From assembly GCA_029721515.1 (NCBI GenBank), contig CM056552.1, forward strand, positions 15,664,001 to 15,728,000: a DNA stretch of 64,000 nt, read 5' to 3'. This document shows, piece after piece, positions 37,001-49,800 of the stretch; position 1 is the stretch's first letter; the number at the start of each line of letters is the position of its first letter. The notes under the pieces are model-generated. The model was not told the DNA's origin, searched no databases, and saw only the letters and a program-made list of their open reading frames with translations. Made by a program: the position numbers and the translations under genes. Origin of the DNA: Synanceia verrucosa (Eukaryota; Chordata; Actinopteri; Perciformes; Synanceiidae).

Positions 37001-38590
37001 AGCCACGTCTGTGTTTATTTTCGCTGCATTGTCAAGACTTAAAGTCTTTGGGAGATTTGTCTTTACAGCTTGAGTAACAGAGCTAAATAAATATTTTAAA
37101 AGCTTACTTTACCCAAGCTAAGTATCTTAAGTATGTATGCATGGTTCTCTTTTCATTATTAGACAATCTCTTATTTTCTTTAGAGTTTGGTCCAATGCAG
37201 GATTAAAATAATTTATTGAATAATTCTAGCTAATCTGTACATTTTACATCAAATAAATCTAAATCCTTTTCATATGAAGAAAAAAATGACTAAATACTTT
37301 CAAACAAAGTGGAGTAGTCACATGTGTTGTGGCATAATGTATTTTCTGTGCAGATCGTAGATCTTGTTGGCTTGTGACTCCTTAAAAAGAGGAGATGTCT
37401 GCTTGTGTTTTCACAAGTTCTGGCCTCAGTTATAATGGTGGAGTTATGAGGCTGGCTCATTTGATAGACTTTAAGAGGCTCTGAGGAGCTGAACGTCTCT
37501 AAGATTTTAAAAGAAAAAAGGCAAATTTTGTTTAAAAAAAAAGTATACCTTCAAAGCATTTAACAAAACCCTGTGAATCTAAGAGGAAAAAATCTTCAGG
37601 GATACAGTGAGAATTTAAATCATTTGTTAACAAAAATCAACTTGTTACAACTCAAATACTCCAGAATTATATCATGGCTTAGTCTACCACTCAAACCTTC
37701 TCACGTTTGCGATCCTAACATCACCTCCTTGGCAGTTTCACACCACTTCACCCTTGATTCATGTGACTCTCATGGTTGCTCTGAGGCCTGAAGCCTCACA
37801 TGACCTCATTGTTGGCATTTGAAGCAGCCAGAAGAGGTTAAAATGCCTATAAGAAAAGAAATCTGTGATGTTACTATGGGCATAGAAATATATACATACA
37901 CGCCGCATTGAGCGGGTTGGCCATTTGTTGCGATACAGCAGCGTGTCCGCCATATTGGATGTGGCAGATCTGCCTCGTAAACTAATGCAATTTTTCTGTA
38001 TTTTTACTTGAGTATTTATTTTTATGATGCCCGTCCACGGCCGGCCGGGGCCCGCCAGGAAGTCCTGCGGACCGGAGGAGGGCTGTGGAGGTCTGGGGAA
38101 AAATGACCGAAGTTCGGGCCGGGGGCTGGGGGTCCGCAGTGAGAGTGGCCGCCCGGGAGTTGACCTATTCCGCTTACCGTCTTTCCAACCATGTTGCAAT
38201 GCATGCAAAGTCAAATTTAACCACGAGATGGGAGAAAAAAATTACATAGTGTCTGTTTAAGTAAAGGGGTTGAATCAGTACTTTTACTTTTACATAAGTC
38301 TCTTTTTACACAAGTAACTGTATTTCTACCCTAAGTAAGAACGTAAGTAGTTTTTGCCACCTCTGACACATACACATATCTATAAATAAAGATCTGGTTT
38401 AGACTGTAAATCAGTTTGTACAATCACATGCAGCATCTTCTCAGTTCGCTTTTGCCACATCAAATATCACAAAGATCACAAAACCTATTTTGTGTAACAT
38501 TTGTTAACATTTCTATGTACACATATAATGTCTGTTTCTAAATACATTGGCATTGGACTCTATCTAACGTAGGAGATCTCAAATAAAGTT
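37001..38590. other. Intergenic, with a GC-rich island
   Basis: No gene is recognised. 37850-38260 has repeat-like edges (GTCCGCCATATTGGATGTGG; ATTACATAGTGTCTGTTTAA). It encloses a sharply GC-rich core at about 38030-38165 in otherwise AT-rich DNA. The open frames across the core (for example 37759-38214 minus) match nothing known. Confidence 0.4.
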
Positions 38591-38663
38591 AGGCCCTAAT
38601 GAGGATTGAACTCACGACCCCTGGTTTACAAGACCAGTGCTCTAACCACTGAGCTATAGAGCC
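38591..38663 (-). tRNA. tRNA-Thr (anticodon UGU)
   Basis: The minus strand folds into a full cloverleaf of 73 nt. The acceptor is GGCTCTA with TAGGGCC (one G-U). The D arm is GCTC/GAGC around AGTGGTTA and the anticodon stem CTGGT/ACCAG around CTTGTAA. The variable loop is GGGTC, and the T arm GTGAG/CTCAT surrounds TTCAATC. The loop places TGT as anticodon, reading ACA threonine codons. The discriminator is U. There is no intron, and the A and B boxes are intact. It stands alone between cyp24a1 and nfatc2. It could be a real gene or a recently dispersed copy, but all stems pair. Confidence 0.88.
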
Positions 38664-39184
38664 ACTGACATTAATATATTGTTGTATTGTAAACTAGTAG
38701 GTAATGTCATACATACACGATTGGTTGAATGTGTGTAAATATAATGTGAGTCAGTTACATGGCTTCACTGGTACATTGTTTAATAACAATGGGTTGTGGG
38801 CTCTGAAAGTGACTTGATCACTGAATGGAGTTGAGGCAGAGATCTTATCGACCAATATTTCAAAACCATAAGTTCAGCTCAAACATGGCTGAGTTCCTCA
38901 AGAGATGAGGATAAAGTAGATGCAATCTATAAAATGTGTGGATGGACGGGCAGGGCTCGTGCCTGGATGAAAAGTGTACAATACTTCCACTCGGTGGACA
39001 AAAGCTTTTTTCACTGACTGAAAAACATGGTTTTATCAGTGTTTTTTAAAAATGTATTTACTGTGAGTAAAATAAGTTTGTACATTTCCTGGGCTGTGTT
39101 TTAATGCTGTGTTAATTGTTGATATTGATTGAGATGCGGAATAAACTATTCATATAATTCATATATATATAAATATATAGATTT
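38664..39184. other. Intergenic, no feature recognised
   Basis: AT-rich sequence. Nothing is recognised apart from a short TATA-rich stretch at about 39160-39180. Confidence 0.5.
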
Positions 39185-39187
39185 ACT

Positions 39188-39541
39188 TTGTGGGCAGCAC
39201 AGCTGGTGTAGTGGTTAGCACTGTCGCCTCACAGCAAGAAGATACTGGGTTTGAAACCCAGGCCCGGGTGTGTGTGTGGAGTTTGCATGTTCTCCCCGTG
39301 TCTGCTGGGTTCTCTCCGGGTACTCGAGCTTCCTCCCACCATCCAAAAACATGCATGGGGATTAGGTTAATTGGCTAATTTAAATTGACCGTAGGTGTGA
39401 GTGGTTGTCTGTCTCTATGTGTCTTGTGATAAACTGGTGACTTGTCCAGGGTGTACCCGGCCTTCCACCCTAAGACAGCTGGGATAGGCTCCAGCCCCCC
39501 TGCGACCCTATGAGGATAAGCGGTAGAAAATGGATGGATGG
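39188..39541 (+). repeat. Complete tRNA-headed teleost SINE
   Basis: The head GCTGGTGTAGTGGTTAGCAC has the form of a pol III A box, and GGGTTTGAAACCC that of a B box, so the head looks tRNA-derived. The body contains 'CATGTTCTCCCCGTGTCTGC' and 'ACCATCCAAAAACATGCATG'. The tail is GGATAAGCGGTAGAAAATGG followed by ATGG units, as in L2-type LINE ends (inference). Imperfect flanking repeats (TTTACTTTGTG and TTTATTTTGTA) may be the target duplication. This is the best copy in the window. Confidence 0.75.
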
Positions 39542-40599
39542 CTTTATTTTGTATTCCATATCATATTGTACTCTATAATATTATGTGCATTTTATACTGT
39601 TTGTATCATATCATATGCTTTGGTAGCCTATATTTCTATATTAAGTCAAACGCCAGCCAGTCATTATTCAGACTATTAATCACACCACTTGCCTTCACTT
39701 CCATTTTGCCTTGTAATTTTGCTTTTGTATGTTTTTTTTATTATTATTTCTACATTTATGCTGTTGCAACACCACAATTTGTACTTTGGGAATCTTCATT
39801 TTCTGTTTAAAATTGTACAACGTATGTAAATAATAAGTGTGTTTGGCACAGAGTTTTTTTGATTATATACCTTTGTCAGACTGTATATGAATAGACCATT
39901 GTGTTGGACCCCATTACATTGCTTTGTCAGGTATTCGGATGTAACCGCACTATAAGGCTAACATAGCCTAGCTTCTCTGGGATTGAAGCTGTTATTTTTA
40001 AAACACCATCTGTTAGCTAACATGGTAACTAAGATTTTAAACTATGATGGTTCAGAAATCCTGTTTACCTAGCTAAAATATGCTAACAGCAATTGTCAGC
40101 CTACATGTTGCCATACCAATAGTTAACGTTGATGTAAATTCAGTTATTAAGAGAATTATTTTGGGGTACTGCACTGTTTGTAACTATTTATATCCAGACT
40201 TAAATTTTACGGGTTATTGGTGTTTGGAGATCGAGCTAAACTAGCTATATGCTCACGGCTGTTGTTAGCTACTTGTTGCCATAGCAACAGCTAACTTAAA
40301 CATTTGTGTGCAGGGCATGCAATAACAGAGTTGTTCATCCATTGTTTTCTTATAAAGCATAATAGTAATAAGAACAGCTGATCAAAGAATGAGTTTCAAT
40401 ACATTTTGATACCGGTTAACATAATCATAGTCGTAAACATTTTGTTGTCTATTACACTGGTTATTGGTACTCTGATGACTGTGATCATAGCTAATATTAC
40501 CTTATAGACTGCTGCATGAGTCTCCCTTTGTATTTCATAGTGTTACTCTACTCGCCACACAGGAGGAAGTGAGGCCTGTGTGTGGAGGCTGCACGCTGT

Positions 40600-40606
<7 letters not shown>
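39542..40606. other. Intergenic / upstream of nfatc2, no gene
   Basis: AT-rich sequence. Two similar segments (about 40010-40140 and 40240-40330) both contain TGTTAGCTA...GTTGCCATA-type blocks. No exon is seen. Confidence 0.4.

Positions 40607-40641
<35 letters not shown>
40607..40641. repeat. (CA)n microsatellite just upstream of nfatc2
   Basis: A pure CA run about 230 bp before the presumed nfatc2 start codon. Confidence 0.95.
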
Positions 40642-40645
<4 letters not shown>

Positions 40646-40870
40646 TATCATCAGCAGCAGCGACAGGAAGCGTCTGCCGCCGCTCCTTTTTTAATGTCAC
40701 GGTGTTGAATGTTTTATTTAAGCAGTTGCCAAACCTTCTTAACGTAAATCTAAGAGGAAGAAAGAACAGAAACCTTTTGGGTTTATTCAATAATTTGCAT
40801 CAGTTAGTTGGCGAGTTTGAAAGTCATTACGAAAGACAAACTTGTCGGATTTTAATTTCCAGAGCTGGCG

Positions 40871-43800
40871 ATGACCTCTGGAGGTTTGGGCTTCACCGAG
40901 GCTCTCGGGCAAGACATCAGCCAGGAGGAGCTGGACTTTTCCGACCTGTTTCTGTATAATCCACCTGGGGAAGACTTTCCTGCCGCCTGTGATCAAGGTG
41001 TGTTATTTTGCTTTAATGAGTCGCCTTTCCATTTACATTATAATGTTTTCATTGTGTTATTGTTATATGAAGGTGGCAGTTTATTGTAGAGTTTGTATTT
41101 AGCAGTGAAGTGAAGTGTTTTTGGGATATCATGTTATTCTCTAATCCTCCTCTTACACATCAGAACAATCAAAACCACATTTCTGTTTCAGAAACTATAG
41201 AAAAAGATAACTGTCTTTACACACTCAAAACTGTGTGGAGCATTGCTGTGCAGAATGATGAATGAAGGATGTAACTATAAGAAGGAGATAACTGATTGTT
41301 TTCGTGCAAAAAAACATCAGACAATTTATGATGACATGAAAGAGTATTTCTGCATGTCTTAAAACAATGGATCTGAACACTATCTCAGGGTAGAAGTCGC
41401 TTTTGGACATGTTTGCACAAATGAATCATTACTTTCGTTACTGACAGATGACTCAGGTGCTCTCCTTCAGGATGGCCACCAGCCTCCTCTGCTGGTGGTC
41501 GACCATCAAGCTGTGTACGTCTCCAGCTCCAACCAGCCAGCATCCAGTCAGGACCCTTCCTCTCACAGCCCCACCACAGAAAACCTGTCAGAAGCCACGT
41601 TTGACTGCCTGGGGCTGGCATCAAGACAAGGAACAAGTCCTGCTCCCAGCCCCAGGATTGAGATCACTCCGTCAGGGGACTCTCTCAGCTCTCAGACCCT
41701 GAAGCTGAGCCCTGGCACCAAAGCTCTGGGAGGCTACAGGGACTGCGTGAGCCCTGCCAGCAGTAACTCCTCCACAGGCTGGCCTGCAGAGGCCTACGAC
41801 CCTTTGGCTTCACCGTGCGTCTCCCCATCTAATGGAGGCAACTGTGGCATGGGGTTGTCAAGCTTAGATCTCTGCTCGGGCCTCCAGAGCATTCACACTT
41901 CCTCTGCCCACTCATCTCCAGGCGCTTCACCTCGCAACAGCATTTGCACCTCGTCGCTTCCCCACCAACGCTCCCGCTCTGCATCGCCACATGGAAAGCG
42001 CTCCTATGACCAGGCCCACTCTTGTCAGGGCGTCACTCCTGTCAAGCAGCGGTCCCGGAGCCCCAGCCCCATCCCCATCCCCTCGCACCACGAGCAGCAG
42101 GTGCCCTTCGACCTTCACCAGTACCAGGCCCAAGCAGAGTTCCAGCCCCAAACTCAAACCTCATCCTTGGTCCTCGAGGAGATGCTGAGCAGCCTCAGCT
42201 CCAGTTTACCCAGAGTGATGCCTTCTGTAGTGGTACAAGATGCACATGGACAGGCCCAGAGTCAAGACTGTGCGTATGGTGACGAGTATGACTGGGCAGG
42301 AGCTGAAATCAAGACTGAAGACTTCTACGTGCTCCCAGCTTTGTGGCCTTCTCCTCATCCAGTCCCCCACAGAGAACTTGGGTGTGTTGTTTCGCCTTTC
42401 TTATGTCTTACAGATAATGTATGCCCTTCTCTCTGCAAGCACTATAAAGTACATCCCAATGACAGGGAATGTGAACTGTGGAACTAGTTTTTCTTTACAT
42501 GTTCCCTCTTTTATTGTCTTCTGTTTTTCCCCCCAGTGGTTACTCCATGGCTCCACTCCCATCATTAGAGTGGCCGTTGCCCCGTCAGTCCGGTCAGTAC
42601 GAGCTTCTTATCCAGCGAGAGCCCAGATCTCACCACAGAGCTCACTATGAGACTGAGGGCAGCCGCGGAGCTGTAAAGACACCTAACGGAGGGCATCCGG
42701 AAGTCCAGGTGCGTTTTGGTTTTGGATGTGCAAATAGGGAGCTGTGCCACTGCCAGGTTTGTAAAAGATAATGAAGTAGCAAGAGGGATTGTAAATAAAG
42801 ATGGTATTTCCTGGATAATGTGTATGTAAATGAATGAAAGAGCGTCACGTCACAACTCCCACAAGGACAAGTTATTGCTTAAATATAAACCATTAGGTGT
42901 ATAGACATATCATGCTAGTGTTGGTTCATGGGGCTGCTTTATTTACTGCTCTGGTGAGTTAATTAATAACCCGTTCACTGTTGTTTTTCCTGGCACTGAT
43001 GCACAAATGAACTATGCAAATCAGTGTTCTTGCCGTGCCAGTTAGACAGTGACCTGTGAAATCATCCCCACAGGGAAAAGATATTTATTGTGTAGTGCAA
43101 ATTTGCAACCAAGGATGTTAATGCCATTACAGTTCATTTAATTCAGTGTGAAGCATGCGTTTAATCAGTCTTTGTTGCCTCCACCAGCTCCGTGGGTACC
43201 AAAGAACAGCTCCTCTGGGGTTGCAGGTCTTCATAGGAACAGCTGACGAGAGGATCCTGAAACCACACGCCTTCTACCAGGTACACCGCATCACCGGGAA
43301 GACCGTCACCACACCCAGCATGGAGAGGATGATGAACGGGACCAAAGTGTTGGAGATCCCCCTGGAGCCTAAGAACCACATGAGAGTGGTGTAAGTAGCA
43401 CAGAGACACTGCAGAATATATGCTATTACCTCATTGTGTGCCAGCCATTTTAGACAAATAAAAGTGCCTTGCACCAACATTTTTGCCCATTTTGAGTCAT
43501 CTTTCATGATGCACAGAATGTTGTACTATGACTCTGTAAACACAGAGTAGCTCAAATGAAAGAAGAATTTCTCTATTTCATTATGAAAAAAATGTTTGTT
43601 TTTACCTTGTTCCATTCTTGTTTTATCAGAGGTAGAGCGGAGGCTACTTGCACCAAAATCACCACTTTTTGTCCAGAATCTGTTTTGCTTTCTAATCACG
43701 ATCGTCTCCACTTCCTGCTTTGATCTCTGTGGCGTATACTGTCTCTTTATGTCCAGACTATAGATCCCAGAAGCCCCAGTATTACTCATAGGCTGTGTGA

Positions 43801-46800
43801 GAGCGCCCTCTTGTGCCTGTTGCCAAAAAAACAAAACACTTTGACGTATAGATACATCAATGGCACTTAAGTGTTGGATTTTAAATGACGTATAAATACA
43901 TCTTTGACACTCAAAGAGGTCAGCAATCTGCAGTCACTTCTATGGTGTTGTGTGTTGTGTGTTTCCTCTCCGAGAGTTAACAGATGCAGAGACACTACTA
44001 TGGTTCCACCTGTTGGATTTCCTGTCGATAAAGTTTGAGTTTTTGCGCTAATTGCTCATTTCTTTCTAACCTCACACACGGTAGCTATCGCTGCTCATAC
44101 CAGCTACAAGTTTTTTGTTCTTTTCCTCGCCCCAAACAAGTAGCAGAAGCTACAAAATACATCACTTCCTGTGTGCCAGACAGTTTTTCCAAGAAAACCT
44201 ACCACACACTAGGTGTTGAGCAGCAAAAATACCCTGCTTTGATGTTTGACTGAGAAAGTTATTCTTTTATCCTTAAGAGAACAAAACTAGGTCATAACTG
44301 ACTTATTGAAACTCACTGTAGGAAAAGCAACTTTGCACAGTCACAGTTGCTCATGTTCATGTTATTTTACCCAACATGTTCTTTCTTACATTTCACAGGA
44401 TTGACTGTGTAGGCATCCTTAAGTTGAGAAATGCCGACATCGAACTGCGAAATGGCGAGACTGACATTGGACGGAAAAACACACGTGTGCGTTTGGTGTT
44501 TCGTGTCCACATTCCTCAGCCTGGAGGCCAGCTTGTGTCCCTTCAAGCTGCATCTCATCCTATTGAATGCTGTAAGCACTGTTTCATTCTTGATAAACAC
44601 AATTTTGCTTCCTGTCACTGGGTCATGAGTAAATCATCTAGTATTGTAAAACTTTTTCATCAGTTTTACATTTATATTACTATTTCTGTGTAAACTTAAT
44701 GCCATTTTAAACCATTTAAAATGTCTATATATCTTAATTTTACAAATAAAAAGTGAATTCATAGGCAATAAAACAAACTGTCCGGTAGCCATACTTACAA
44801 CTACATACAACCCGCTGATTAACAGACATTGTTGTGTTACATTGCAAGTTTATTAACTTCACAACTCTTTACCTGTGCAACTGTTCTAGTATATTTCATT
44901 CTTCAATATTTCATCTTAATTGTCACTTGTGACAAGTTACGCAGACTGGCTTTAAAGTGAATTTCTAGTAGTCAATATTGTAATTCTAGAGTTTAATGAT
45001 CAGCTATGCTATTAGCCAACTTGATGATTTCTGCCCTCTGTGTCGCCTCTCATACCAGTGTCTTCCTGTTTCCTCAGCCCAGCGCTCGGCTCAGGAGCTC
45101 CCTGCGGTGGAGAGACAGGACCTGGACCGATGCTCAGTGCTGGGTGGTCAACAAATGGTCCTTACTGGACAGAATTTTACATCCGACTCCAAAGTGATAT
45201 TCTCAGAGAAGACGCAACGTGAGGATATATTTTTCGATAAATCCATAATCATGTGATTTTAGGCATGGCTCCAAATTCATGTTTTAGTGCAGGGTTGTCA
45301 AATATATGGCCTGAGGACCGGAACCGGTCCACAAAAGGCCCTAATCTCCAGTATGTCTCCATTGAAGTAAATGGGAATCCAGCATCCCTGTGTGCTCACC
45401 CATATGGAAAAGAAACAGAAAAAAATATTAAAAAATATACTGAAATTCATGAAGAGTATATGATTCACTCTTGAAAAGTGGCCACTTTGCATTCTTTTCA
45501 TACAAGATAATAAAAAGTAGTATAAGGATATTGTATGTATCATTACTGTCATATACTATTCTGATAAATACCCAAATCATGCAAGTTTCATTTGTTTAAA
45601 TTTACAAAGGATCTTATACCCGAATTCACTGTTGTATGCTTTACATACAAGTTTCATACAAAGAAGATTTCCTTTGTATGAAATACAATATCCTTATACT
45701 TCTTCTTATACATTTTTGTAAATATTTTTTTTCTGTTTCTTTCCTGTATGGGCAAGAAATATAATGTTGATAAAATCAGAAATGTCAGATTAGAACCTGA
45801 GATCACAAAATATTGCACTACTTCTATTAATACTCTTGATGTGTGTTTTGTTGACTCGTGATTGCTGTGTATGTGTGTGTGTGAGTGTGTGTATTTGGAC
45901 TCCATGTAGTTTTCTGGTATGGTTGATGACGTCTGTGGCCGTACCAATATCCTGCTTAAGCACGTCTATCTACTCATATAGTAGGCTATTTGTATTTTCA
46001 GAATATTTGCATATCGCATTGGTAACATCAACTTTCCTTCAGCCCACATTAAAAACTAACAAAAGAAGTCATTGGTTTGAATTTGCAGCTCTTCTACTTT
46101 CTGGGGGTGGCAACTTTTAGTTATTTTTACATGGAAATTTCTCACCTCGTTATTGCTCCCCCTGCCCACACAACATTTTACTTTATTGGGTTACATGGTT
46201 TGAGAGCAGGATGGGTACAGTTGACTGCGTGTAAAGCCTCCATGCTGCTTGACGAGGGGTTTTATGTAACAGGATGTGGTTAGACAGACTGATAAAGATT
46301 CAGACCCAGAGCAGAAACTTTGTGTTTTTTGTTTTTTTTTGTGTGTGTTCAGAGCGTAGGTCGAAAACAGAAGGTAAAGACTGGGGTGGGAATGAAACTC
46401 TTAACCAGATATGCTGCAAGAGAGAAAACTACTTTCTACTGTCTATGTATAAATGTTCTCACATAATGTTTCCTATACAGTCATGAGAGTGCTATCGACC
46501 CTCACCAAGAAGGCCAATAAACATATTCCCAATTGCTGCTTTGAAATCCTGTTTAGTGCATGTTCACACGGTACTTTACTCCCTCTGCTTTCAGAAGGGC
46601 AGCAAATCTGGGAGGTGGAGGCCACTGTGGACAGAGACAAAACACAAGCTGTGAGTTGTCAGGCAGTGGCATCATTTTACACAGCAAATGATGTGCCTTT
46701 TGTCTGTTACAAATACACATAAACAGAAAGCAAAACACAACCTGTATATCACAATCAGAGTTTTATTACTGGTAATGATTTTGATGTGAAGCACAAGTGA

Positions 46801-49800
46801 GCTATATGGGGCAGCCTACGCCTCTCTGTTTCCACTTGACAGTTTATCTGAAGAAAGATTTTTTTCTCTGTTGCAATCCTGTCTAGAACATGCTTTTTGT
46901 TGAGGTCCCTCCATATCGAAACCAGAGCATTTGTCACCCATCCAAAGTCAACTTCTATGTCATCAATGGGAAGAAGAAACGCAGTCAGCCTCAGCACTTC
47001 ATCTACACTCCTGTGACAACAGGTAGATATATTTATATATTTATAAACCTGTTCAATTGCTTGTTAACACAAATATCTAATCAGTCAATCACATGGCCAC
47101 AACTCAATGCATTTAGGCATGTAGACATGATCATGACAACTTGCTGATGTTCAAGACAGAGCACCAGAATAAGGAAGAAAGAGACTTTGAGCGTGCCTGG
47201 CCTGAGTATTTCAAAAACAGCTGATCCACTGGGATTTTCAAGACAACCATCTCATTGGATAACAGAAGGTTGGAAAACGTTGCCTGATCTGACGAGTCTT
47301 GATTTTAGCTGTGACATTCAGATGGTAGGGTCAGAATTTGGCGTAAACAACATGAAAGCATGGATCCATCAGGCTCAGGCTGGTGGTGGTATAATGGTGT
47401 GGGGGATATTTTCTTGGGCCCCTTAGTACTAACTGAGCATTGTTTAAACACTGCAGCCTGCCTCAGTATTGTTGCTGACCATGTCCATCCCTTTATGACC
47501 ACAGTGGACCATCTTCTGATGGCTACTTCCTGCAGGGTAATGCTCCATGTCACAAAGATCATCTCAAACTGGTTTCTTGAACAAAGAGTTCACTGGACTG
47601 CAGTGGCCTCCACAGTCACCAGATCTCAATCCAATAGAACCTTTGGGATGTGGAGGAACAGAGATTCTCATCATAGATGTGCAGTCAACAAATCTGCAGC
47701 AATTCTGTGATGTTGTCATGTAAATATGGTCCAAAATCAGTGAGGAATGTTTCCAACACCTTGTTGAAAGTCTGACATGAAAAATTCAGGTAGTTCTGAA
47801 GGCAAAGGGGGTCCAACCTTTTACTAGCAAGGTGTACCTAATTAAGTGTTCGGTAAGTGTATCTCAACTCTGTCAGGGGTACGTTGGATGTTTGAGAAGC
47901 AGAAAGGTGACTGAAAGGTCAAAATAAACATAAACCAAACATTAAACAGGTCAACCAACAAGTCAGCCTTCCCTCAATTAAGTCCAATACAGGATATAAT
48001 CAGATTAAATATAATTGCCATGCAATTAAAGGAAGATTTCAACCTGAAGACAGTTTAATACAATTTAAAGTGGCTACAGTCTTCTTTCTATGGTCTTCCC
48101 TTTACACTCATATTGTACAATTTTACAAGAAATCAATCAGTCGATTATTGTTAACAGCCACAACGCAGATTTTTGGAGACACAATTTTAATTCGCTCTAA
48201 ATGGGAAAATTACTCCAACATCATTTTTGCCCAAGCTCCACCTATGTGAAATATCCACAGCTGAAATATATTCACACTTGTTGCTAAGCATTTCAGAAAA
48301 CGATTAAGGAGATAATATTTTCTTTAAATTAAGGTGCATATTAATTAATCTGAAAATATACCAGACTTAGCCAGAAAAGCTAATTTTCATATGTAGTCTC
48401 TGGTAGAAGTAAATAAGACAGACAGCGTGTGCATGAAAGAAATGTATATTTTAATGATTCATCATGAAATGTAAGGTGGAATTTTCTCTTTATTATCTCG
48501 TCCTAAAGATACACATTGACTTACCTTTGTCTTTTTATTCTAGCCATTAAAGCAGAACCACTGGCTGACTATGAGTTGAATTCGTACGTCTACTCAGATA
48601 ATCTGTCGCTGCCTGGCCTGTCTATGAAGTCACTCTACCATCACCTGGAGCAGGAGAGCAGCCTTCGAGCCCTGAGTGTTTCACCTACAATGTACCATCT
48701 AACCACTGTAGACCCCAGAACCCACGTGTTAATTCCTGATCCACAGGATGACCAACCTTTTTATTACCAGTCCAGAGCCAGCCCTCTGATCAATAACGCC
48801 GTGCTGTACCACACTGCAAACCAGCGTTACTCCAACTGTGGTTCCTCAATGGCATCCCACCCCACCTCCACTCCCAGCCAGTGCGTCAGTGCCAGAAATC
48901 GTGTGGGCAAACTGACCGAGGGTCCTCAGGCTGGTGATTCATTCAGGGCGTGCTTGGTGTCAAGACATCAGGGTTTTGTGCAGACAGCGCTGCCACTGAG
49001 AAAGTCACCGCCTTTACAATACACCCAAGGCCAAGTTCAAGGAAAGGCCAGAGTCCAAGTGGAGCCTCTGACCCAGTTTGTCTCTGGTAGAGGGAACCAT
49101 GAGGAACGAGCTCCAGAGAGGATCACAGTCAAACAAGAAAACCTTCCTTATGCCAACCTGGAGGATGGTGAGTATTTCTAATATATACTGTTTTCTTAAA
49201 GGCGTCAACATTCAAAAAAACAATTGTTGAGCAGAACCTGAATCCTACACATCCTCCCTTCTCTGCAGGATGTCTAACTGCCTCTCGAAAAATGTTTCAT
49301 TGCGTTTAACATGTACAAATGAGTGCAACACTGTCAATGCATTTTGGGATGCAATGTCATTGTCCCCATTCAGATTGCAGGGTTTTCCAACATGCCTTTC
49401 AACGTGACTATTCTGGATTGCTAGAATGTGAGTCTTAGTAATATTTTATACAACTGGGTTAAGAGAGAAATTGGTGACAAATTAGCTTTATTTCTGTATT
49501 TTCTGTTTGCGTGCTAATAGAATAATTAACCTGTCTGCTTCAGCTCACCGATATGTTTAGCTGATTTACATTAATATCTTCATCATAAATTGAAATGGTG
49601 GAATATACTGTACAAAGAGCATGCAAACTTGACTGGGGGATGGGTGATTGTGGTCCAGTCTGCAAATGCATACAAGAACATTGCAACTGTATGTTTGCAA
49701 ATCCTGCATTGTGGTTTGTGTCGGGTCTTTCTTTCCACTTTCCTGTCACTTTTAGTTTTACTCTCACTCGCACAACCGAAAACACACACGACACTTGTAG

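Noticed and set aside
37759..38214. 151-codon minus-strand open frame after cyp24a1
   Set aside because: It runs across a GC-rich core and repeat-like edges, with no recognisable domain or splice signals.
39188..39262. Possible second tRNA gene (GTGTAGTGGTTAGCAC ... GGGTTTGAAACCC)
   Set aside because: A and B boxes are present but acceptor and anticodon stems do not pair. It is the head of a SINE.
41927..42282. Frames overlapping nfatc2 exon 2 on both strands
   Set aside because: They are shadows of the Pro/Ser-rich coding exon, which alone matches NFATC2.
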